Positions 8,170-17,478 of a stretch of 64,000 bases of DNA are shown piece by piece. Each line of letters begins with the position of its first letter. The stretch's first letter is position 1. The position numbers were made by a program, and so were the translations under genes. Source of the DNA: an uncultured Anaerolineae bacterium (GTDB taxonomy: Bacteria > Chloroflexota > Anaerolineae > J036 > Brachytrichaceae); the NCBI GenBank assembly GCA_938028725.1, contig CALIMH010000012.1, positions 1 through 64,000 on the forward strand. Reading direction: 5' to 3'. Under the pieces are notes generated by a model. That model did no database searches and was not told the DNA's origin. It saw only the letters and a list, made by a program, of their open reading frames with translations.

Positions 8170-8912
8170 GGGAACAGGTCCAGCGATGGTGGGCGGATGA
8201 TCTCAGCGGCGCTGCCCTCCCGCGGGGTGAAGCGCAAGCCGCGCACCAAGGTGGCCGGCACACCTTCAGCTGCTTGGCCCATCGCCAGCGTGGCAGCGGA
8301 AGCCACCATGTCGGCCAGCCCGATCTCGGTGTGCTGGAGGGGATAGCCGAACAGGTCCGGCCGGCCGCGCCAGTCCTCGACACCGGGGATGCCGGCCACC
8401 CCGATGGCGACGCCAACCGTGCCCAGGCGGTGTGGCCGGCCGTGGCTGTCGGCGATCACGATGCCGAGCGCAACCCCGAGCAAGGTTGCGAGCGCTGCGC
8501 GGAGCGCGCGCGCGCTGGCGTCGGGGTCGCGCGGCAGCAGCAGCACCACATCAGGATCGTGGCTCACGTTGGAGTGGTCCACGCCGGCGTTGGCGGAGAC
8601 AAAGCCTAAGCGATGGCGCGTGATCAACACGCCAGGCACAGCGCGCACCACCTGCTGCGATTCGTCCAGGATGACCTGCACCAAGCGAGCATCTTTGTGC
8701 GTGCGCGCAGCAAGCTCCCTGGCTTGGTCGGAGGGGCACACGGTCCGTAGGTCGGCAAAGCGACCCTCCGCCTTTGACACGATCTTGGACGTGATCACTA
8801 ACACGTCGCCCGCCTGCGGCTGATGAGGGCGCAGCGCTGCGGCCAACAGGCTGGCCAAGTCGTCGCCCGTTTGCACCAACGGGATACCGCGCAGCGGGAT
8901 CAACGCGATCAT
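8166..8912 (-). CDS. cofE: Coenzyme F420-0:L-glutamate ligase
   Basis: A 248-residue CofE/FbiB N-terminal-type enzyme that adds gamma-linked glutamates to F420-0 using GTP. Family signatures include DVLVITSKIVSKAEGR, GVDHSNVSHDP and IVIADSHGRPHRLG followed by GVAIGVAG. The start at 8912 overlaps the upstream fno stop (ATGA); a longer in-frame extension upstream has non-coding composition and would lie inside fno. The gene is second of three tightly coupled genes for making and using F420. The first committed F420 genes (fbiD/cofC, cofD, cofG/H) are not in this window. Confidence 0.92.
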   Translation of the reverse strand: MIALIPLRGIPLVQTGDDLASLLAAALRPHQPQAGDVLVITSKIVSKAEGRFADLRTVCPSDQARELAARTHKDARLVQVILDESQQVVRAVPGVLITRHRLGFVSANAGVDHSNVSHDPDVVLLLPRDPDASARALRAALATLLGVALGIVIADSHGRPHRLGTVGVAIGVAGIPGVEDWRGRPDLFGYPLQHTEIGLADMVASAATLAMGQAAEGVPATLVRGLRFTPREGSAAEIIRPPSLDLFP

Positions 8913-9556
8913 GCGCCGGTGATGCGGATGCCAGCGCCTTTCACTTTGTGCCGCTTGTTGATGCCGAGCAAAATAGGCGTAAGCCCCTCGACCACCACGG
9001 CGTTGTCCAGCGGGCCAGCGTCCCAGGCCTTCATGCCGGCGTCGGCGACAAGCTGCATGCCCACTTGCTTGGCCTCGTCGTCGTCGGCGCACACCAGCAC
9101 GTCGCAGTCGATGGTTGCGTCCAGCTTCTTCAAGTGCGTGGCCGAGATGTTCTGGAACGCGGCGACCACTCTGGCTTCCGGCGCAGCAGCTTGTGCCTCC
9201 TTCGCAGCCGAGCCGCCGGGCGGCACGAACACACGCAGGTAGTCGTTGGGGTTTAAGGGCACGGTGACGTCCACCACCACTTTGCCGCTCAAGCCAGAGC
9301 GGATTGCAGCGATGGTGTCGCTGTGCGCCGCGTAGGGCACGCTCAGCACCACCACCTCGGCTTGTAGCGCGGCGCTGAGATTATCTGCGCCCAGAATGCG
9401 CTTGCCGTTGCCGAGCGCCAGGCTCAACTCCTCTGCCACGCGCTGCGCCTTCTCCGCATCGCGCGACCCAATGATCACCTCGTGGCCGGCATGGGCCCAG
9501 CGCAAGGCTAGACCAGAGCCTTCCTTCCCGGTGCCTCCGATAACTGCGATTTTCAT
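8909..9556 (-). CDS. fno: F420H2:NADP+ oxidoreductase
   Basis: A 215-residue protein of the NADPH-dependent F420 reductase (NPDG) family. The N-terminal Rossmann motif is MKIAVIGGTGKEGSGLALRW, followed by GSRDAEKAQRVAEEL (NADP-phosphate binding) and VVLSVPYAAHSDT. The C-terminal half has AFQNISATHLKKLD and VLVCADDDEAK, typical of Fno. It moves hydride between NADPH and F420. It is the first gene of the F420 operon and its start region faces the rhodanese gene, so the 46-nt gap at 9557-9602 holds both promoters. The direct physical coupling of reductase to cofactor-synthesis genes is seen in the sequence; the direction of electron flow is unknown. Confidence 0.93.
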   Translation of the reverse strand: MKIAVIGGTGKEGSGLALRWAHAGHEVIIGSRDAEKAQRVAEELSLALGNGKRILGADNLSAALQAEVVVLSVPYAAHSDTIAAIRSGLSGKVVVDVTVPLNPNDYLRVFVPPGGSAAKEAQAAAPEARVVAAFQNISATHLKKLDATIDCDVLVCADDDEAKQVGMQLVADAGMKAWDAGPLDNAVVVEGLTPILLGINKRHKVKGAGIRITGA

Positions 9557-9566
9557 GCTTGCTCCC

Positions 9567-9595
9567 TTGCCTCGTGACGTGTGAGCGTAGATAAT
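9567..9595 (+). promoter_or_regulatory. Promoter giving a leaderless rhodanese transcript
   Basis: TTGCCT (9567-9572) and GATAAT (9590-9595) are separated by 17 nt. The start codon is at 9603, seven nucleotides after the -10, which is where transcription would begin. No Shine-Dalgarno sequence can fit. Confidence 0.6.
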
Positions 9596-9602
9596 ACCGC
9601 CG

Positions 9603-10469
9603 ATGGATTGCAGCTTGCTGGTTTCTACAGCATGGCTGGCGGATCATCTGAACAACCCTCACGTGCGCGTGGTGGATGTGCGTGGCCACGTGTTGCCGCC
9701 CACCGAGCCGCCGCCTCACTACTTCAACCACCACGATGACTACTTGCGCGCGCATATCCCCGGCGCGGTGTTTGTGGACTGGGTGCACGAGATCACCGAC
9801 CCCACCGATCCGCGCCACGCGCGCGTGGCGCCGCCGGAGCGCTTTGAGCGGGTGATGCGGCGCTGCGGCGTCAGCGCAGATACGTGGGTGGTGGCTTACG
9901 ATGACGCCCAGGGCATGTTTGCCGCGCGGCTGTGGTGGATGCTGAACTACTACGGCCATAGCCGGGTGGCCGTCCTTGACGGCGGCTGGCAAAAATGGCT
10001 GGCAGAGGGTAGGCTGGTCACCGCTGAGATACCCGACCTGGCCGAAGGCGCGTTCGTCGCCCGCCCCCAGCCGGCTTGGATACGCACCGCCGACGATGTG
10101 CAGCAGGTGGTGGATGGCGCCGCCGCTGCGCTGCTGCTGGATGTGCGCTCCGCGCTGGAGTTCGAGGGCAGGGCCTCGCGAGCACAGCGGTTCGGCCACA
10201 TCCCTGGCGCGGTCAACCTGCCGCGCGCGGAACTGGTTGCATCGGATGGCACGCTGCTGCCGCCCGATCAACTGCAGGCCCGTTTCGTTGCTGCCGGCGT
10301 TCGTCCCAACGTGCCTGTGATCACCTATTGCAACGCGGGCGTGAGCGCTTCGTTTGGGCTTCTGGCGTTGCGCGTGGCGGGCTTCGCGCAGAGCGCGCTC
10401 TACGATGGCTCGTGGAAAGAGTGGGGCAACGATCCGGCGCGTCCCATTGTGCAGCCCGCCAGCGCTTGA
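9603..10469 (+). CDS. Thiosulfate/3-mercaptopyruvate sulfurtransferase, two rhodanese domains
   Basis: A 288-residue tandem rhodanese. The inactive N-terminal domain contains VRVVDVRGH, HIPGAVFVDW and LDGGWQKW; the C-terminal domain has LLLDVRSALEFEG, GHIPGAVNLPRAELV and the active-site loop YCNAGVSAS with the catalytic Cys near residue 241. The loop CNAGVSA resembles thiosulfate-type (CRxGxx) more than mercaptopyruvate-type (CGxGVT) loops but matches neither exactly. It transfers sulfane sulfur to cyanide or thiol acceptors. There is no signal peptide, so it is cytoplasmic. It stands alone, divergent from the F420 operon. Confidence 0.9.
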   Translation: MDCSLLVSTAWLADHLNNPHVRVVDVRGHVLPPTEPPPHYFNHHDDYLRAHIPGAVFVDWVHEITDPTDPRHARVAPPERFERVMRRCGVSADTWVVAYDDAQGMFAARLWWMLNYYGHSRVAVLDGGWQKWLAEGRLVTAEIPDLAEGAFVARPQPAWIRTADDVQQVVDGAAAALLLDVRSALEFEGRASRAQRFGHIPGAVNLPRAELVASDGTLLPPDQLQARFVAAGVRPNVPVITYCNAGVSASFGLLALRVAGFAQSALYDGSWKEWGNDPARPIVQPASA

Positions 10470-10476
10470 GCGCAGC

Positions 10477-11268
10477 CTAGGAGGAGGCGCTGCTGTAGTG
10501 CAGCACGGCGAATCGCCACAGCCGATGCGTGAGCCAGAGCATAGCTGCTGCCACCAACGGCGCGCTGAGCAGCCAATGCGGCTCTAGCATGCCGAGCACC
10601 GCCTGGGCGGGGAAGGTTGTCATGAAGGCGATCGGCACGACAAACGTCAGGATAAAGCGGAGCAGACCACCGAACGTACTGATCGGGAAGCGCGCTGTCT
10701 CAAAGAATACGGAGAACAGCTCTGCGATGTTCTCGATGCGCACAAACCAAAACGAGAGGCTCGCCATGGCCACCCAGATGCTGTAGATGAGCAACACGGC
10801 GGAGATCAGCATCACAGCAAACTGCAGCACGTGCTCCCATCTCGGCGCAAGCGCCAACTGCGTGCCGGCGAAGGCGAAGATCGCCGCGCCGGCGAGCATG
10901 TCGCTTAGGCCAGCGTAACGCATGTGGCGCAACGTGGCAAGAAACTGACTGTTCGCTGGCTTGGTCAACACAAAGTCCATCGTCCCCTCGCGCACCATCG
11001 TGACGATCCGCTCGGTGTTGGGCCGCATCAGGAAGTTGAGCAGGCCGTCGAGGAAGGTGAACAATGCCACGATCAGCAGCGCTTGGCCGTAGCTCCAGCC
11101 GCCGATCTGGTCCGTCTGAGTGTAGAAGATGCTGATGCCGGCGAACGAGATGCTGGCCCAGAACACGCCCAGCAACGACTGCGTGAGGAAGTTAGCACGA
11201 TACTCCAACTCCAACAGCAAATTGGACTTGAGGAAAACGCCGAGCAAGCGCAAGTAGCGCATGGCCAA
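10477..11268 (-). CDS. ABC-2 type exporter permease (DUF990-like)
   Basis: A 263-residue permease with six predicted membrane segments (for example LLGVFWASISFAGISIFYT, ALLIVALFTFLDGLLNFLM, FILTFVVPIAFMTTFPAQAVLG). Features shared with YdbJ/DUF990-type ABC-2 permeases include the NTERIVTMVREGTMDFVLTKP segment, where the protein contacts its ATPase. It starts six nucleotides after the stop of a second permease and probably pairs with it. The cognate ATPase is likely the minus-strand gene at 13335-14339, although an MFS gene lies between. The substrate is unknown. Confidence 0.82.
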   Translation of the reverse strand: MAMRYLRLLGVFLKSNLLLELEYRANFLTQSLLGVFWASISFAGISIFYTQTDQIGGWSYGQALLIVALFTFLDGLLNFLMRPNTERIVTMVREGTMDFVLTKPANSQFLATLRHMRYAGLSDMLAGAAIFAFAGTQLALAPRWEHVLQFAVMLISAVLLIYSIWVAMASLSFWFVRIENIAELFSVFFETARFPISTFGGLLRFILTFVVPIAFMTTFPAQAVLGMLEPHWLLSAPLVAAAMLWLTHRLWRFAVLHYSSASS

Positions 11269-11274
11269 AGCCTC

Positions 11275-12069
11275 TCAAGCGCCCACTGCGGAATAGCTGC
11301 GGATGGCCGCACGCCAGAGCAAGTGCACCAACGCGGTGCAGGTGAGCGCCCAAGCGAGTTGGAGCGTCAAGCCGATCAACAGCTCCTCGCCGCGCACACG
11401 CCCCATGGCGATGTCCACGCTGAAGTGCAACATGTAGGGGAACGGCGTGTAGCGTAGCACTTGCTGCAGCGCAGCGGGAAACATGGCGAGTGGCATGACC
11501 GTGCCGGAGAGCAACAGGCGCAAGCCGAAAAAGCCCTGCACAAAGGCGGTGGCCTGGGTGGTCCAAAATGCAAGGATGCCGAGCAAGTAATCACTCATGA
11601 ATAAGATGAGCCACGCCAGCGCCAGCGACACCACAAACAGGGCGATGTTGAGCAGCGACCAATCTAAGCGGGCTGCAGCTTCAGGCCAAATCACCAGCCC
11701 CAACGCAGCAAGCGGCAGCACGAGGAAAAGCCGAATGCCTTTCTCCGCCCAGTTGATGGCGATCTCGTGGTGTATCGGATGCAGCGGGCGCAGCAGCATC
11801 GGCGACAGCCGACCTTCGCGGATCGCGTAGTCCAGCTCCCAGGAAGCCCACACCGCCGTGAAGTTGCGCACCACCCATGCCACGATGAAGTAAGCGACGA
11901 AGTCGGCGCTCTCGTAGCCATTGATCGGCCCATCACGGCTGATGCTGAGCCAAACCAGCATGAACACAATCGTGAGCAGACTGTTGGTCATCCAGATCAC
12001 AATTTGGGCACGATATTCCATCACGATGGCCCAGCCCATGCGCAAGAGCGTGGCATATATGCGGAGCAT
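11275..12069 (-). CDS. ABC-2 type exporter permease (DUF990-like), partner subunit
   Basis: A 264-residue permease with six membrane segments, beginning MLRIYATLLRMGWAIVMEYR. The coupling segment LDYAIREGRLSPMLLRPLHP matches the equivalent loop in the downstream permease, which indicates two related half-transporters. The spacing of six nucleotides to the next gene suggests one transcript. The gene is divergent from the MFS transporter (67-nt gap). Heterodimeric permeases of this kind with one ATPase form small exporters whose substrates are mostly undetermined. Confidence 0.82.
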   Translation of the reverse strand: MLRIYATLLRMGWAIVMEYRAQIVIWMTNSLLTIVFMLVWLSISRDGPINGYESADFVAYFIVAWVVRNFTAVWASWELDYAIREGRLSPMLLRPLHPIHHEIAINWAEKGIRLFLVLPLAALGLVIWPEAAARLDWSLLNIALFVVSLALAWLILFMSDYLLGILAFWTTQATAFVQGFFGLRLLLSGTVMPLAMFPAALQQVLRYTPFPYMLHFSVDIAMGRVRGEELLIGLTLQLAWALTCTALVHLLWRAAIRSYSAVGA

Positions 12070-13334
12070 AGCGGCAAACCGTGCTTATACTACCGCAGCG
12101 ACGCGGCACGCATGAGCAAATTCAAAGGGGAGTCGGTTGATGAGTGAGGAGCGCTCGGCTGCTTCCAGAGCCTATTTGCTGGCACTGGGTCTGATCGCGC
12201 TGAGCATGGCGTTCCCAGAGACGTTGATCAATTTCTACCTGCGGGCGCGTGGCCAAGACCAGGCGTGGATCGGCATCTTCCACGCCAGCAGCCAGCTTGG
12301 GGGCTTGGTGCTGGGGGTGCCGGCGGTGTGGCTGTTTGAGCGCATCCGCCGCCGGGTGGCGCTTTGGGCTGGGCTCGGATTCGCCACCGCCGTACGGCTC
12401 GTGACGGTGATGCCGGTCGAAATGCCGCTGGTGTTAGCAGCCGAGGCGATCAGTGGCTTCGGCACGGTCATGTTTGGCTTGGCGAGCGTCTCGGTGTTAG
12501 CCGACTTGACCACACCGCACGATCGCGCGGTGTGGTACGGGCGCGCGGATTTCGTCCGCATTGGCGCGACGTTGGTGGGTGGTTTGCTAGCCGGCGTGTT
12601 GCCCGCCTGGGCGGCCCAGTGGTGGGATGCACCACCGCAGAGCGCGGAGAGCTATCGTCCCGTGCTGGTGCTGGCGTTTTTGGTGCGCTTTGCAGCGCTG
12701 ATCCCGCTAGCTGTGGTGGCGCGGGCGCGAGATGCCGCCGGCGCGCCGCTGCTGCACGATGTGCAACCTGCGCATTACCTCAACCTGCGCGCGTTGTTGA
12801 GCTTGCCCCCTCGCCTGTATCTGCTGGCGCTGCCGTTGGTGTTGGTGCTGACCGCGCACTCGCTGCGCAGCACCTTCTTCTCGCTGTTTCTGCGGGATTG
12901 GTTCGGTGCAAGCGATGCGCTGGTTGGCGCGACGTTAGGCTTACAGGGTGTGGTGGGGGCATCGGCTGCGTTGGCCGCGTCGGTGCTAGCAGCGCGGTGG
13001 GGCTATCGGCGCTGTGTGGCTGGGGGCTTGGCGCTCAGCACGGTGGCGACGATTGGGCTAGTGTTGACAGATGAGCTGGCGGCGGCGCTGCCCTTTGTGT
13101 TTCTCGGCAGCGCGGGCTTGCAAGCTGCGCTGGTGTTGTATCGCGTGTTTGCCATCAACGCTGCGCCGCGTGAGGAGCACTTTATCCTCAGCACGCTGCT
13201 GGCCATCGCTTCCAACGCTGGCCCTACATTTGGCCCGTATATGAGCGGTTTGGTGTTGACCTTTGGCGGCTATGGCCTGTTGATGTTGCTCGCTGCGTCG
13301 CTGTGGGTAATGTCGGTGGGCATGTTTGTCTGGC

Positions 13335-14339
<1,005 letters not shown>

Positions 14340-14400
14340 AGCGTGGAAAGAAAACTGCTGAGCAGCAAGCAGCGCTACACTGTCTCAGCAGCTTTGGGAA

Positions 14401-14475
14401 TGCCCCAGGAGAGACTCGAACTCCCGGCCTTTTGCTCCGCAAGCAAACGCTCTATCCAACCTGAGCTACTGGGGC
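14401..14475 (-). tRNA. tRNA-Arg (anticodon GCG)
   Basis: A complete 75-nt cloverleaf on the minus strand. The acceptor stem is GCCCCAG/CTGGGGC with discriminator A, the D arm is GCTC/GAGC, and the T stem GGGAG/CTCTC carries the TTCGAGT loop. The anticodon stem TTTGC/GCAAA encloses TTGCGGA, giving anticodon GCG. CCA is not encoded. The D loop contains the GGATA segment expected for arginine identity. Most bacteria read CGC with an ACG (inosine) tRNA, so GCG is uncommon. Confidence 0.92.
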
Positions 14476-14620
14476 ATTGAAGATAACCGTCTCCTGGCCT
14501 AATCGGTAGCGCTATTTTACACGATCTCAGTGCGCAGTTGACCGTGTTGAGCATCTCCCGTGCGCTGCCGCTCCCTGCCTCTTTGCACAACTGCTGCGGT
14601 ATCATCAGTGTTTCGAACGT

Positions 14621-15037
14621 ATGGGTTCCTTCATTGACTCATCTGCGCGCTACCTCAAGACCCACGAGTGGGCGCGCCGAGAGGGAGAAGAGATAGTCTG
14701 TGGCATCAGCGATTACGCCCAACAGCTCATGAACGAGCTAGTGTACGTGGAGCTGCCACGCGCTGGCCAACACGTGAAAGCGGGCGATGCCTTCGCGGTT
14801 GTCGAGTCAGTCAAAGCAGCGTCGGACGTTTACGCGCCGGTCAGCGGGGTGGTGGTGGCGATCAACCAGGCTTTGGAGCGCAACCCTGAAATCATCAACC
14901 GCTCCCCCTATCAAGAAGGTTGGATGGCCCGCATCAAGCCTGACAACCCCGCCGACTTCGAAGCGCTGCTCACGCCAGAGGCATACGCTGCGCTGCTAGA
15001 AGAGCTGGAGCAGCAAGACACGAAAGAGGACCACTGA
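14621..15037 (+). CDS. gcvH: Glycine cleavage system H protein
   Basis: A 138-residue lipoyl carrier of the glycine cleavage system. The fold is recognisable from LKTHEWARREGEE, GISDYAQQLMNELVYVELP and VVESVKAASDVYAP, in which Lys65 is the lipoylation site. The C-terminal extension DTKEDH is short and acidic. It shuttles the aminomethyl group from the P protein to the T protein and electrons to E3. gcvPA lies 33 nt downstream; gcvT and gcvPB are absent here. A TATCAT about 20 nt upstream of the ATG may be the -10. I see no glycine riboswitch in the short upstream region. Confidence 0.95.
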   Translation: MGSFIDSSARYLKTHEWARREGEEIVCGISDYAQQLMNELVYVELPRAGQHVKAGDAFAVVESVKAASDVYAPVSGVVVAINQALERNPEIINRSPYQEGWMARIKPDNPADFEALLTPEAYAALLEELEQQDTKEDH

Positions 15038-15070
15038 TCACAGGTTGTGGTCACCCGCTGACTCACTGCG

Positions 15071-16399
15071 ATGGACTACATTCCCCACACCGACGCCGAG
15101 CGCCGCGCCATGTTGGAGCGCATCGGCGTGAACCGCATCGAGGACCTTTTCGAGGCCGTGCCGGAGAAGTTCCGCTTCCCCCGCTTGAAGCTGCCGGAGC
15201 CGTTGACCGAGATGGAGGTGATGTGGGAGCTGAACACATTGGCCGAAGCCAATGCCGACGTCAATCACCACGCTTGCTTCCTCGGCGCTGGCGCATACAA
15301 CCACTACATCCCCAGCTTGGTGGACCACATCCTGCGGCGCGGCGAGTTCTTCACCGCTTACACACCCTACCAGCCGGAGGTGAGCCAAGGCACGCTGCAA
15401 GCCATTTTCGAGTTCCAAAGCATGATGAGCGCACTCACCGGCATGGAGATCAGCACGGCCTCGCACTACGACGGCGCGACGGCTTTTGCCGAGGCCGTCT
15501 CGATGAGCCTTGCAGCCACGGGGCGCAGCAAAGTGCTCGTCTCACGCACCATCCACCCGCACTATCGCGCTGTGCTGCGCACTTACTTGCAGTTCCGTGC
15601 CGGCGTCGAGATCATTGAAGGGGAAGCGCATGAACTGATCCAGCAAGTGGACTTGCAAACGGCTTGCTTAAGCGTGCAATATCCGAGCTTCTTCGGCCAG
15701 GTCGAGTTCGACGATCTAGGGCAGGTGGCCGACCGCGTACATGCGCCGGGCGCGCTGCTAATTGTGGTCACCAACCCGATCGCGCTTGGGCTGCTGAAGC
15801 CGCCCGGCGAGTACGGCGCCGACGTAGTGGTTGGCGAAGGGCAGCCGCTCGGCATCCCACTCAGCTTTGGCGGCCCATACCTGGGCTTCTTCTGCACCCG
15901 CCGCGAGCACATGCGGCGCATCCCCGGCCGCATTGTCGGCGAGACGGTGGATCAGGACGGCCGGCGCGGATACGTGCTCACCCTCAAGACGCGCGAGCAA
16001 GACATCCGCCGCGAGAAGGCCACGAGTAACATTTGCACCAACCAGGGCTTAATGGCGCTGGCCGCCTGTGTGTACTTGAGCGTGATGGGCAAGCACGGCA
16101 TCCGGCAGGTGGCCAAGCTGTGCTATCACCACGCGCACTACGCGGCCGACCGCATTGCTGGCCTGAAGGGCTTCGAGGTCTGGCGGCAGCGGCCATTCTT
16201 CAACGAGTTCGTCGTGCGCTGTCCGGCGCCCGTGCGTGAGATCAACGAGCATCTGCTAGACGAACACGACATCATTGGCGGCTACGACCTCGGCGTTGAT
16301 TATCCAGAGCTGCAGCAGCATATGCTGCTGTGCTGCACCGAGACCAACACCCGCGAGGAAATTGACGCGCTGGTCGAAGCACTATCCACGGTGAGCTGA
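15071..16399 (+). CDS. gcvPA: Glycine dehydrogenase (decarboxylating) subunit 1
   Basis: A 442-residue N-terminal-half P protein of the two-subunit type. Diagnostic segments include MDYIPHTDAERRAMLERIGV, FLGAGAYNHYIPSLVDHIL, TPYQPEVSQGTLQAIFEFQ and MSALTGMEISTASHYDGATA. The pyridoxal phosphate lysine sits in subunit 2, which is not encoded next to it, so the active enzyme needs gcvPB from elsewhere. The gene ends exactly one base before the ATG of the oxidoreductase gene. Together with gcvH it supports glycine oxidation to CO2, ammonia and methylene-THF. Confidence 0.95.
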   Translation: MDYIPHTDAERRAMLERIGVNRIEDLFEAVPEKFRFPRLKLPEPLTEMEVMWELNTLAEANADVNHHACFLGAGAYNHYIPSLVDHILRRGEFFTAYTPYQPEVSQGTLQAIFEFQSMMSALTGMEISTASHYDGATAFAEAVSMSLAATGRSKVLVSRTIHPHYRAVLRTYLQFRAGVEIIEGEAHELIQQVDLQTACLSVQYPSFFGQVEFDDLGQVADRVHAPGALLIVVTNPIALGLLKPPGEYGADVVVGEGQPLGIPLSFGGPYLGFFCTRREHMRRIPGRIVGETVDQDGRRGYVLTLKTREQDIRREKATSNICTNQGLMALAACVYLSVMGKHGIRQVAKLCYHHAHYAADRIAGLKGFEVWRQRPFFNEFVVRCPAPVREINEHLLDEHDIIGGYDLGVDYPELQQHMLLCCTETNTREEIDALVEALSTVS

Positions 16400-17470
16400 A
16401 TGGCTGAATCTAACATCCGCGCTGCCGTGATCGGCGTGGGCGTGGGGTGGAATCACATCGAAGGCTACCAGACCCATCCCCACTGTGAGCTCGCCGCCAT
16501 CTGCGACATTAACACCACGCTGCTCAACGAGCGCGGAGACAAATTTGGCGTCCCGCCGCAGCACCGCTTCACTGACTATCGAGAGGTGTTGCGCGCCAGG
16601 GAGATTGACGCCGTAAGCATTGCGCTGCCAAACTGGCTGCATGAGCCTGTGGCGCTGGAGGCGTTTGCCAACGGCAAACACGTGCTGATCGAAAAGCCGC
16701 TCGCTGCATCGGTTGAAGGCGGACAACGCATCATCGAAGCTGCCCGAGCAGCAAGCAAAACGCTGATGGTGTGCTACAACCACCGCTACCGCCCAGAGAT
16801 CGTTTGGCTCAAAAGCCTGGCGCGCGCCGGCGAATTCGGCCACATTTACGCGGCAAAGGCCGGTTGGTTGCGCGAGGGTTGGATCCCCACACACGGCGCT
16901 TGGTTCACGCAGAGGGAGCGCTCGGGCGGCGGCGCGCTGATTGACCTCGGTGTGCATGTGCTCGACTTGGCGCTGTGGTTGATGGACTACCCCACCCCGA
17001 TCAGCGTGAGCGGCGCAGCCTTCGCAGAATTCGGCCCGCGCGGGCAAAAAACGCGCCCTCGCTCTCTCAAGCCCGAACGCTTCGACGTGGAGGACAGCGG
17101 ATTCGGCTTCGTGCGCTTCGCCAACGGCTCAGCTTTGCAGTTCGAGAGCGCCTGGGCCACCCACCGCGAGCCAAACCAGGATGCCTACTACGTGCGACTG
17201 TTCGGCAGCGAAGCCGGCGCTAATTTCTTCACCGGCGCGCCACCCGGTGAGACCGTGACCGTGTTCAAATACATCAACGACCAACCCGCCTCGATCATCC
17301 CCCGCCTGCAAACCGGCGTGAGCAGCCACCGCCTCGCTGTGCATCACTTCGTGGATTGCCTGCTGGAGGGCAAAACGCCCGAATCCCCCGGCGAGCATGG
17401 GCTGATCGGCTTGCAGATCATTGACGCCATCTACCGCTCTGCTCAGCATTGTTGCGAAGTCAAGCTATAG
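16400..17470 (+). CDS. Gfo/Idh/MocA-family oxidoreductase
   Basis: A 356-residue NAD(P)-dependent dehydrogenase. The N-terminal Rossmann fold starts VIGVGVGWNHIEGYQ and includes CDINTTLLNERGDKFGV; the family motif HVLIEKPLA places the conserved EKP near residue 96. The C-terminal alpha/beta domain has GGALIDLGVHVLDLALWLMD, a typical substrate-site segment with the conserved DxGxHxxD pattern. Members act on sugars, inositols and related polyols; the substrate cannot be read from sequence. The start codon abuts the gcvPA stop, so it is probably co-transcribed with the glycine genes. Confidence 0.88.
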   Translation: MAESNIRAAVIGVGVGWNHIEGYQTHPHCELAAICDINTTLLNERGDKFGVPPQHRFTDYREVLRAREIDAVSIALPNWLHEPVALEAFANGKHVLIEKPLAASVEGGQRIIEAARAASKTLMVCYNHRYRPEIVWLKSLARAGEFGHIYAAKAGWLREGWIPTHGAWFTQRERSGGGALIDLGVHVLDLALWLMDYPTPISVSGAAFAEFGPRGQKTRPRSLKPERFDVEDSGFGFVRFANGSALQFESAWATHREPNQDAYYVRLFGSEAGANFFTGAPPGETVTVFKYINDQPASIIPRLQTGVSSHRLAVHHFVDCLLEGKTPESPGEHGLIGLQIIDAIYRSAQHCCEVKL

Positions 17471-17478
17471 TTGATGCG

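Noticed and set aside
14476-14620. Glycine riboswitch before gcvH
   Set aside because: The region is too short for a tandem aptamer and shows none of the conserved glycine aptamer helices.
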